Shown in pieces: positions 51,608 through 62,246 of a DNA stretch of 64,000 nucleotides. The notes beneath the pieces are model-generated. The model was not told the DNA's origin and made no database searches. It was given only the letters and a program-made list of their open reading frames with translations. The first letter of the stretch is position 1, and every line of letters starts with the position of its first letter. Both the position numbers and the translations under genes were made by a program. This DNA is from Diploscapter coronatus (Eukaryota; Nematoda; Chromadorea; Rhabditida; Rhabditidae): positions 5,913,201 to 5,977,200 of the forward strand of contig OZ038422.1 in the NCBI GenBank assembly GCA_964036155.1, in the 5' to 3' direction.

Positions 51608-54600
51608 ATGGCTTGGATTCAAAATCTCAAAAATTGGGAACGTCTGCATGACTCGACAGAGTATATGAAACAGGTAATCGATAATGCACAAAGTTGACTA
51701 GTTGAATTTCTTTGAAAATTATTCAAACATGTATTTATTCAAGAGAATACCTTAGGTCTATGGCGACCCAAGAGCATACTTGAAAGAGGATACGAAATTT
51801 GTCACAGAGCGCGAATATTATGAGGACATGGGATTTGGCGAATGTTTTCATTCGACCCATTCCGAGGTTCAGGTAAAATAAGCAAGCGTATCACTGGAAC
51901 AACCGTTTTATCATTTATTTCAAAAATTTAGTGTGAATTAATAACCGGCACCTTTGACCCAAAACTTTTGCCATTCAAACGTCGAATTGCCTGGCACTTC
52001 AAGGAGTTCTGCTACAAGACCTCTTCACATGGAATCCCCATGATTGGCGACGCACCCAATATGTATTATAGGTCATCGTCATCATCTCTCTTAAATAATT
52101 ATCGAAGAAATTTCAGGGGAGTCTGGATATGTTTGTTTGCATTTTGTATGATTATGCTTTACCTGAATGCTAGATCTGTAGTCGATAAGTACCATCGGAA
52201 CGAGAAAATTGTCGATATTCAATTGAAGTTTGGTATGAATGCACAAAAATACACATGTGAAAAGCTGCAGTGGAGATTTTTAGATACTGCCCCGTTTCCG
52301 GCAGTTACAATTTGTAATTTGAACCCATATAAAGCGAGTCTTGCAAGTGATGTAGATCTCGTCAGAAGGACAGTAAGAAATGCTATCTTTAAATAAGTTT
52401 TATTGATAAACATACTCCTAGCTATCGGCGTTCGATGGAGCTATGGAAAATGTTGGTGGTAAGCCAGCGAAGAAGGGTGACACAGAAAGGGCTATTGAAA
52501 GGGTGCGTCTTTTGCAGTTGTTAATGAAAAATGGTCAAGTTTCATTTATCAAATATTTTGAAAAGAAGCCTTATGTGCTCGTAAGGTTATGAGCACTCAC
52601 AGACTTTCCATTCTATTATGCAACTCTATCCATTTCATATTTCAGACCACAACTCCTGAACCAAAAACTAGAGGTGGACGGCCTGCGAGACCTGGAGCGA
52701 GAGGGGGTCGACCAAGAGGAAAACGTGACACTGAACACAGTCAATTCTTTGAACCTGTAAGAACTTGCCATTTTATAAAAAAAAAAACGCAAAATGAAAT
52801 TTAGGGATATGCTCGATGTCTGTGCGGATCGGCTCAGGATACATACGAAGTTGGAGACAAGAGTAATAATCCGAATCTGATGAAAGAAGTAGGTGGATCT
52901 ACTTCTACAACAACGGCAGAGCCCTTCTACATCCCTTGTATTCGTTTCGTCATCAAATAAGTTATAAAATATGATATTAGGGGACGAACCGACAATCGAT
53001 CCTGAAGATATTGAGACATCCACAGCTTTGAGTGTGATGGAGGAATGCAAAACTGATGAAAGGTAGACTTGACTCTATAAAGAAGTCAATTGTCATGAAT
53101 CAGGGTTAAATACGATGAACCGACTGGATACGACGATCGGTGCATTTGTGCTTTCGATCGAGGTACCCATGATACCTGGCCCTGCTTTCTAAATGGGACC
53201 TGGGAGAAGACGGAATGCGACACCTGCAATGAGCACGCATTCTGCACCAAGGACACTACCAACAAAACTGGTATGCATTGTATCGCGAAAATAGAAAATA
53301 TTATTGCCATCTCTCTATGGGAATCATTTTTCTGTTTTGACGAAATAGAACAAGGAAAATATGGCTTTGCCATTAACACTCGTGCCAAAAAGTTTACACC
53401 TAATAGAGTCACGATCCATATTTTTTTGAAAAAATAATCATGAATCATTGTTTCAGTGAAAGGGCATCGTTCTCCTTGCATCTGTGCTCCATCTCGTTTC
53501 TGTGTGGCATACAATGGGAAGACTCCCCCAATTGAGATTTGGACATACTTGAGAGGAGGACCGCCTACTGAGGATCCCAATTTCTTAGAGGCTATGGGTT
53601 TCCAGGTAAGTTGATGGCTATTTGCAAATGACTAAGCAATGCAGCTAGTCTAAAACTTTTCAATAGGGAATGCAAGACGAAGTCGCAATCGTTACAAAAG
53701 CCAAGGAAAACATTATCTTCGCAATGGCGACCTTATCCATGGATGTGCGAGAAAAGCTGTCGACTTCGAAGAGAGAACTCGTTCATAAATGCTCCTTCAA
53801 CGGAAAGGAATGCAACATTGAGGCGTAAGAAGTTCGAGCTCAGCTTAATTCAGGCACTTCATTTTAGCGACTTCTTGACACATATTGATCCTGTCTTTGG
53901 AAATTGTTTTACGTGGGTTTTGATAAAGCCCTCCCACTTTGATAAACTGTACCAAATTCACACTCCTATTTACGTTAGAGATGGAAGTGGGAGAACTTGG
54001 TCTTTTCTTCAAAGTGAAAAGAATTGATCCACAATCTTTTCAGATTCAACCATGATCGAAATATTACTCTGACGAGTATTCGAGCAGGTAATTTGTAGTT
54101 ATCAACTGTTGTTGATGAGTTGATCAGGGGGTAATCGGAGACCCGACTTTTTTCTCTTGAATGGTTTAATTCCAATTTTGAATTTTTCAGATAAAACTTT
54201 CCAAGATTTTTTTAAATACCAATAGAATATAAATTTCTAATAAATTCAGGACCTATGTATGGTTTGCGTATGATCGTCTACGTAAACGCCTCAGATTACA
54301 TGGCTACCACGGAATCAACAGGAGTTCGTCTGACGATTCACGACAAGGAAGACTTCCCTTTCCCTGATACATTCGGTTATTCTGCTCCGACTGGATATGT
54401 GTCATCTTTTGGGTTGCGATTGGTCTCTCTTCACGTTTTAAAATAACTCAGAAAAATCTTCATCAATTCAGAGAAAAATGACTCGTTTACCGGCGCCGTA
54501 CGGTGATTGTATTCCAGATGGAAAAACGGACGATTACATTTATCAAAACCACACATTCTCAGTAGAAGTAGCATTGTTTCACCTATTGCAACATTGCGTT

Positions 54601-55972
54601 TTCTTTTAACTTATAGGGCTGCTATCGATCGTGTTTCCAGCATCTGGTGCTGAAGGAGTGTAGATGTAACGATTTTTCATTCGGCTCAATGATTTTTCGC
54701 TTACCCAATTCCAGGTGGAGATCCACGTTTTCCTGTGCCCCCAAGTGGAGTGCATTGTGAGGCAGCTGATCCAGTCGCAAGTTTGTTGAAATCACTTTTA
54801 TTCGAATGCTAAAGCTGCATTTTCTAGGAAAATGCCTCGATGCTCACATCAATGAATTGGGCGGTGTGCATGGTTCGTTCAGATGCAGGTTGTTCAATAG
54901 AATAGCAACTATACCTATCTTACAATTTAGGTGCCAACAGCCATGTGACCAGTCAATCTATTCAGTGACGTATTCACCTGCAAAGTGGCCTTCCCTCTCA
55001 CTGAATATCCAATTCGACTTTTGCAATGGAACTGCAATCGAGTGCAACAAGCATTACAAGTCAGTTTCATCAAGTTATATTGACGCTATTTGAACCGTCG
55101 TTTGAGAAAATCCATTTGAACTAGAGGAAAATGCTGATATTTGTATCATGACGATCTTATTTGTGCCTTTAAAGAGTGGTACTCTGTGCGTAAATGATAC
55201 AAACTGGTTGAAATCTTTCAATTAGAATCCCCAAGTCAGTGAAAATTGAAATTATTATTTATGAAGCCATTCGACTTCATATATCTAATACGAATATTTC
55301 AGAGACAACGGCGCAATGGTTGAAGTGTTCTACGAACAGCTCAACTTCGAAATGCTCACAGAATCAGAGGCTTATGGAGTAGATTTTATTTCATTGAAAA
55401 ATCATTATTTTCAGTTTTTTTAAACAAATCATCGAACCATTGAAAGATAATGATGATGCAATTTTTTAAATGATTTAGAAGTTACTAAATGACACTTTTC
55501 CAAAACTAATCTAAATTTCTAATTATTACGGCTGATACTTTATCATTGTCATTACGTCATGTTTCACTTCATCATTTTGGGTTGCATCATTTTTCATTAA
55601 ATCCAATCGTCAACTCAAAGGATTCCGTAGTTTTAGCCAATCCCACTCTTTTATCAAATTTTCCATTTCCATTCCATTTTCGCCTGTAAAACTGTGAAGT
55701 TGAACGATATGGATGTGCTGCGAGCATTACTACGGCATAGAAAATCCAAATTATCTGAAATTCGAAGAAAGAGTAAACTTCTTTTTCAGTTTGTAAATCT
55801 TCTTGCCGATTTCGGGGGTCAGCTGGGCCTGTGGTGCGGCATCAGTTTCATCACCTGTTGGGAGTTCTTTTTCTTCTTCGTGGAAACTTCCTGGATGTCC
55901 GGTCAACATTACTACAAACTATACAAAAAGAAGAAATTGGAGCAGGAAAAGAAGCGTATCTCAGGATTTTAA
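51608..55972 (+). CDS. mec-4: Degenerin (DEG/ENaC channel subunit), MEC-4 orthologue
   Basis: A pore subunit of the touch-sensitive sodium channel of mechanosensory neurons, in the DEG/ENaC family. It starts at the ATG at 51608 ([13 protein letters not shown]). Cytoplasmic landmarks are [14 protein letters not shown] and [11 protein letters not shown]1 is [17 protein letters not shown]; the post-TM1 motif is [17 protein letters not shown]. Next come the extracellular regulatory region with basic [10 protein letters not shown], cysteine-rich domains ([29 protein letters not shown]), [37 protein letters not shown] and CRCQQPC. The end is [16 protein letters not shown] before TM2 ([16 protein letters not shown]), with a Lys-rich tail. 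The order and wording follow C. elegans MEC-4 far more closely than MEC-10, though UNC-8 or DEL-1-type paralogues cannot be excluded from one sequence. Many short introns; no frame break was seen. Confidence 0.85.
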
Positions 55973-56869
55973 ATTCTGCAAAATCACAACATTTTGTCGT
56001 TTTCGATAAAGTTCTCTCTCCAATTTCTCACTTATTTTGGAATTGCTTTAATCGGTTTGGTGCGTTTCATTGATAAACAAACCCGTGTCGCGCAGGTGTG
56101 GTTGTTCGACATTTGACAAGTTAGGTCAATGGCAAGAAGGAAGGGAGGGGAAGTGATAATGAAATGATAAGAGAAAGGCGAGAGGAACTGATAAAGAATG
56201 ATCAATAGAGGAGAAGAGAAAGAGTGGGAGGAGAGAAACGTGAATGCGAATCTGCAAAAAGAACAGCAGAGCAGAGAGAGACGTGTCCTTTTTGACTGGA
56301 TGCAGAAGGCAAACGGGAGCATGTGTTCGTCATAGCGAAGCAGTCAGGCAGTCAAGCAAGCGGCAGCACATGGCATGGCCCTCCTTGCCAAGCAACTCCC
56401 TCCTATTTATCATTTTTTACAAACTCTTTACCTCTTCTCAATTTGTGATAATCGCGTTTTCTCATTATATGCTCTGCACATGCATTGCATTGGCAAGTCA
56501 CATCAATTCGTCAGTGTATTAGTCAGGCAGCCAGCCGATTTCCAGAAATTCTTGAGTGAAGACGAATTTATGGATTGTCTACTTTTTAAACGATGTTTTC
56601 TTCATGTTTCGTCTCTAAAATTTTCAACGTTTTTTTTTCTAAATTTCGAAAATTTCCTTATCTTTCTCACTAAGCGAGTGAGATGGAAATAGATACCTAG
56701 AATATCGAATAAGAAATATTCGAAAATTAATCATACGTTGTTCATGTACCTTCTTTTTAAGTAATTACATCAATAACAGCCTACTCTTCCAATTTATCGT
56801 TCCCCATTGGCATTTCCGTATTTTTATTCTGCTCGACATTTTTGGCCTTGATGAAGAAGACCTGTTCAG
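55973..56869. other. Spacer between the degenerin and CX-module genes
   Basis: AT-rich, with a purine-rich block at about 56110-56350 (GAGAGGAAC..., AAGCGGCAG). No exon. The upstream gene and the next start codon are about 0.9 kb apart, so they are not obviously in an operon. Confidence 0.5.
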
Positions 56870-58989
56870 ATGATTAAACCAATTCTCCTGATAGTTTTGA
56901 CAATAGTCGGTGTATGTTTGGCAGCCCAAGGGAGAAGGGCGCGAAGAGAGGATGCGACAGGCGAGGAGGTCGAATTGGAGTCGAAAGGAGCCGTTCATGA
57001 CAGAGATCATAACTCGGCACTGTCGCTGTCAGGAAACGACTACTTCAATTGGTTCTTCTGGGAGAACGACTCCAGCTACAAATACCATGCACCAGGGATC
57101 GCGCCAATGATGTGAGCCATTTTCATTTTTAGACTTTTGTAATAACAGTTTCTCAGCAAGTTCGAAATGAAGAGTGACGAAATTCAGGATGATACAATGA
57201 TAAATGACGAAAAGTCTTGCTAGATAATCGTAGTAGGAAGAAATAGTGTGGGAGAAATCATTGTTATCCGTCAATAAGAGCAATTCATTCTATCATTTGA
57301 GTTTCACCATTCGGCCATTTGCAAACCTCACAATTTATAAGATTTGAGAAAAGTCGCCATTATATGCGTATTTCAAGCGCGAAAATATTTATTTTTTGTT
57401 GTAGGAAATTCTGGTTTATTATCAAAGATAACTAAATCAACATCTTCATTATCAGACAAATTATTGATTTTTTGGAATGCTGATCATGAGTTGTTTCGAG
57501 TAATTGACGTCAGCTCAAGCAAACAATAGAATCGAGCATATCGCATTTCACGACCATGCATCTCGCAATATCATTGACAATTATCTTTGTTGTGGTTTGA
57601 AAGTCCTGATTCAGGAGGACATCAGCTTCGATGAAATTCCAGGAGGAGTTTCGAGCTGCCGTGTTCTCCTCGCACCACATCGGAAGGCTGAACGACTCGC
57701 GGCAGGCAATCATGTATCCACACGTCCCAATCAGGTCACATTTATTGACTTCTTACAAAATCATTCTCCAAATGTCAATGGTTGGAGAAGAAATCAGCAA
57801 TAAATTTTATATAAATATACAGGAAAGGTTGAAGAGTAGTTCTAGATGAGAGAAATTATGTGTTTTGAGCACCAACCCGAAGCGGAAATGAGTAAGAACA
57901 ATAAACGATTTCTACATCTATCAAAAATGCATATGAAAAGTTTGATAACGAAGGAAACTTCAATCTACAGCTAAACTTCAGATTCGCCGAACGCGACTAC
58001 TGGTTCGATGGGAATTACTTCAAGCCTAACCCAGATTTGCCTAATATCTGCGTCATGCCGATGAATCGGGAAATTCCATTTTACGGAGTAAGCACGTTTA
58101 ATCTTAGTTTTATTGAATGCGTTTCATACCTAATATCTATCATAAACTGGCTAGGAATCTTAAATTTCGAACTTTTATATCAAAATTAAGCTCAAAAAGA
58201 TTTCCTATTACACGGATCAATATCAAGATTTCGATTTTTCTTTATAAAAAATAATTATTCAATGCATTATTCTTGCAAATAACTTATTCCTGCAATAATT
58301 CATGGTTTCAGTTATCCTTACCGAATGGAGAACCAGTTCGCCAGATCCTTTTCCAATGTCCTTCTGGTTACCATTGTTTCGATTTCGATTGCTGCCAGGA
58401 TACTAATAGCTACTTGTAAGTTACTTCCACAGATAGCCAAAGAAGTGCACGATTGCTCAAAGTTGAATTTGCGCGAATTTGCATTTGAATGGAATCGAGA
58501 ATTATGGAGTGCAAAAAACGAATTCGAAAATTTGCATAATTTTCAAGTTTTGGTCGAAGAATGCTAGAAAGGTTTATTACTCTTCCCCTAAAGTATAACT
58601 TTTTCTTCTGAAAAAAAGAATTTTTTTTTCAAAAAAATTGAAAACTTGATCAATATTCTTCAATTTTGGCTCGGGTTTATCCTTAAAAAATCTAAATCCC
58701 AAATGATCATTTTTAAATTACATAATTTTTATTTAAAACCATAAAGCATTGTTCAACTCTAACTTTGCACACTTACCAAAGTATAGATATAGTCAATTTT
58801 TATATCAAAGATGCATTTTACCAGAAATGAGCAGTAATGATAAGCTGATAGATGAATTGTTTTAGCAAATGGATTGGATTGGCTCTGTTGGCATTGTTGG
58901 TCTTGATTATCGGCTGCTTGTGCGTTCGAGAGAAGAATTTCAATAAGAAAAAGCCAGAACACTATTATTATGAACGAGTTCATGTTTAG
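56870..58989 (+). CDS. CX-module type I membrane protein
   Basis: A nematode single-pass membrane protein with a CX module, a small cysteine-rich extracellular domain of unknown function. Five exons (56870-57111, 57615-57734, 57982-58087, 58312-58415, 58866-58989) join in phase to 231 residues. TTCAG sits directly before the ATG, which could be a trans-splice acceptor. The signal peptide is MIKPILLIVLTIVGVCLAAQ; a basic stretch (GRRARRED) follows and could be a processing site. Then FNWFFWENDSSYKYH and a linker lead to the module: RDYWFDGNYFKPNPDLPNIC, then ILFQCPSGYHCFDFDCCQD. This has the CX pattern of a Tyr/Trp start, Cys, then C-x5-C-x4-CC. A transmembrane helix (WIGLALLALLVLIIGCLCV) and a short basic tail ending YYYERVHV close it. 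Confidence 0.78.
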
Positions 58990-59384
58990 ACTACCTATTT
59001 TATTTTAGAGAAGAATAAAATCGCTAGATTTATGATTTTTTAAATGGCAATTTTTCTTCAATAAGTGACATTTAGTTCAGCGTTTTCTAACTTATCGTCT
59101 TTCGAATCTTCATCGGAATAAATTTTCCCCATTACGTAGGGACCGCCAAGCCCCGCCCCTTTCACTGGATTCAAAAGTGTCCATAGTTGATAACCCTTTC
59201 GATTATCGCCGATTTTTTTTGTTTTACTTTTGTTTTTAATAATTTATCGATACCTACTATACAATTCGATATCGCTCTTTCACTGGTGATATCGATTTAT
59301 TGATCGTGTGCGAAAGAAGTCCGCAAATGCGCGTCAAATGCACACCAAATTACGAAAATGCTAATATTTCGAGTTATAAAAAAG

Positions 59385-59775
59385 GCACATTTAATTTTTT
59401 TTTGATGAATCGGTACACCTAGTTGATATCTACAAAATATGTAAAAATTAGAAAAATCCTGCGGCGTCAAACTTTTCCCGAGGCAATAATAGATGCTCGC
59501 CTTTGGGATACTGTATCTTTACAAGGGATCGGTAAAATCGTCTGAAAACTTGACTAAAATAAAATTTAATACTCCCTAATTATAATAGTCAAAAGAAAGA
59601 AGTGGAATTTTATCAAAAAATATTTTTAAAATTAATTTCAAAATGACCATTTTTTCGTCTTTACTAATTTGGATCGCCCTAGTCATATTTTTAAAGGCAC
59701 ATGTGTTTTTATTTGATATTTTGATTAGTTGGTCAATTGTCTATCTTCAGTGAAAAAATCAGAAAAATCCTGCGG
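59385..59775. repeat. Direct repeat pair ending in ATCCTGCGGCG
   Basis: About 80 bp at 59385-59466 is repeated at 59692-59775 in the same orientation: AAAGGCACAT near the start and GAAAAATCCTGCGGCG at the end, diverged between. The intervening 225 bp is unique. This could be the ends of an element or a local duplication. Confidence 0.5.
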
Positions 59776-60342
59776 CGCCGAGCTGAGATCCTGATAATTC
59801 GCGAAAATATAAAAGAAGCCAATGCTAAAATGAAAGAGAGTGCAGAGAAAAAAGATCCCCAAAGGCAGGGAAAGAAAGGGGAAACGAGCGGCATAGTGCC
59901 TTTTGCAGACAAACCGCGCCCCTTTCCCCTGTCCACGAAAAGGAGCGATTTTCTCGATTTTTCGCGTTAAATTTTATCATTTTTTAATCAATGACGTATT
60001 TTTTCGCGGTTTTTTCGGTGGGGATGTTTAGAGGGGCACCTCAGACCCTGAAAAATGTAGAAAACATGGTACCAGAGTGAATTTGGCAAAATGGCTGGCG
60101 GTCTCTATCTATGGCATCATTTTGTATTATATTTGAGTGAGAGACGATTTCTAAAAAAAAAAAACAAAAGAGGTGTAAAATGGACGCTTCTGTCCTAGTT
60201 CGCACGATAGACATCAGTTTTCGCGTAATTTTGAGATTAAAATAGTTCCTTGTTCGTTCACGTAAAATGCGTGGAAAGAATATATATGAGTGAAAGCATA
60301 TCCAGAATGGGATTTTTATTTTAATCGAAGTATCTTTGAGGA

Positions 60343-60445
60343 AATAAAATTTTAACTAGAACTTCCTCGTTCGCTCATCATTCTAGTACCATCCTTCGGT
60401 TGGCTGTTAGAAGTTCAGTTACCTCTGCTAAATATTTTTATCTCA
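60343..60445. repeat. Dispersed repeat, copy 2, with two hairpins
   Basis: Same orientation as 640-745. Stem 1 is CTAGAA (60356-60361) with TTCTAG (60381-60386). The matching stem in copy 1 is CTAAAA with TTTTAG, so one base pair has changed on both sides. The second stem closes the same CTTCG loop (60394-60398). Confidence 0.55.
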
Positions 60446-61339
60446 GTTAGACTAAGTTCGATATTATTTGTCGATTAGAATGACCCATTTACCTTGACAT
60501 GATTCTTTTTGAAAAGCGCTGTGAAGATTTTTCAAAAGTTCAGGTTAAATTTAGGAATTGAAACGAGAACGAAGGTTGATTGGAATAAGTTCGCATGAAT
60601 TCATTTTTCAATATGAAATTCTCTTATTTACTTCATTTGTAAAATCGTTTAAAATATAGCCAGATCACTAAATTATCTTCAGAATCATTAAAAATGTCAA
60701 TTTACTCGCCTATGTTTAGAGAGGCCAAATGAATTTTCGAAATTAATAATCATGGGATAAAATTTTTTCAAGTCGTTTGTGCTTGGCGCTTATGAGAAAC
60801 GCTAAAATAGATGGCAGACAATCGATATCGTAATTTCAGAGTCTGATATGGAGATTTTTGGGGGGTCCTTAATTCTCGAGATACCGGAGTTTCGATATCC
60901 AAAATCGCGATTTTTGAGGGTTTGGAGAAAGTTCCCAACTACAAAGTTTGAGCAAAAAATTCATAATATCTCATACAAAAACAATATTCCATGACTATAA
61001 ATTAGGAACCCGGCTAGATGGGTCGAAAAAAGTGATCGAAAATTCTAGCGCATAATTCGAATATTAATTTCGCCTTTCTGATATTTCTACCTATGTTTCT
61101 ACCAAATTCAAATTCAAAACCATGTTTCATCGAAATTTATACCATCCGATAATTTTCACAAATTTTTATTTGAAATGAAATTCTGGCTTGCCAAAGACCT
61201 CGTTCAGCTCTTGCTAACACAGACCCTCCGCTCGCCCCCTTGTCTTTGCTGATTCCTAAAATGAAAATTCCAACTCAAGATTAGGCTATCGTTTATACTG
61301 ATGATTTTGAATTAAATTTAAATTTGTTTTCTTCTCTAT

Positions 61340-61745
61340 GATTATCACCCACTTATCAGTTGGTATCAGTAATAAGGGCATTAAATCAGCTAAAATATTA
61401 AATATTCGTTATCAGTGTAAATTTCTGAGTAGAATAACACCCACATCTTCTTACAGGTCGATTTTAATGATCTTATCACTGATAAGATGATACTAACTGA
61501 TAAAATATTTGCATATTCGGGATTAGCGTAGTTGAGTTCTGTCTGACCCCGGAAGGCTGTAGAGGAGTATGTGCTGTGTGTAAGGAAGGTGAATACAGTT
61601 GATGAGCACGAAAACTTTATTAATAACAGTTTGAGGTTATTTATAGAGATCGGGGTGAGATATCTAAGGATAGATATGCAATTAGTGTGTAGTGAGATTA
61701 TCATACACTTAATGCCCTAACTAGCGTAAAATTCTGAGTCAAATC
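61340..61745. repeat. Nested inverted repeats, possible retroelement remnant
   Basis: TTATCAGTTGGTATCAGTAATAAG (about 61353) is repeated in inverted form as CTTATCACTGATAAGATGATACTAACTGATAA (about 61465). GGGCATTAA (about 61377) is inverted at about 61709. Between them, 61540-61640 reads in reverse as AATAAAG...TGTCTGACCCC-like sequence that could be an LTR piece. The identity is unsure. Confidence 0.4.
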
Positions 61746-61828
61746 AGCCTCATGTTTGCATGAAAATATGGAGTTTTGAAAAATTGATTTTTTGACGTGA
61801 CGCATTCCAGGGTTCGTACTAAACCCCT

Positions 61829-62010
61829 CTCGCGACAAGTGAAAAAGTGAATTTGTCGAGAGCTGTTTCTCGCCGATTCGCTGCAAATTTGTAGCAACGC
61901 GATAGTTATCAAAATAGGCGAAAGGAAAGAGTTCGCTCCAACTTTTCTTTTAGAAAGTTCGCTCCATCTCATTCTTCTATTCGTAGAAAAGGGAATCACT
62001 TGTCGCGAGA
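61829..62010. repeat. Inverted repeat around CTCGCGACAAGTGA
   Basis: CTCGCGACAAGTGA at about 61830 occurs as its reverse complement TCACTTGTCGCGAG at about 61997. Nearby flanks (TACTAAACCCCTC and GAGGGGAGTTTAATAG) also pair in part. A small MITE-like or structured element. Confidence 0.5.
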
Positions 62011-62246
62011 TTGTTGGACTGAGAGGGGAGTTTAATAGGGGCCCAGTTTTTCAGCAACGAAGAAAACTGACTAAAATCATATTTTCATTGATTTTTTAAA
62101 ATTATTTTTCCTGATCAGGGATGTTGGCAATGCAGTAAAATGGCTCACCACACCGCACTGTACCGCAAACATCTCTGTTCCTGACGTTTGAAGATTACGC
62201 TTTTGATCTATTTTAACTATATTTTTGTTTTCGGACATCCTGCAGT

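Larger units (their letters stand above)
58990..62246. other. 3.2-kb repeat-rich intergenic region
   Basis: No exon chain. It contains direct repeats, the second hairpin repeat copy, palindromes and a possible retroelement fragment, each listed separately where clear. Confidence 0.55.
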
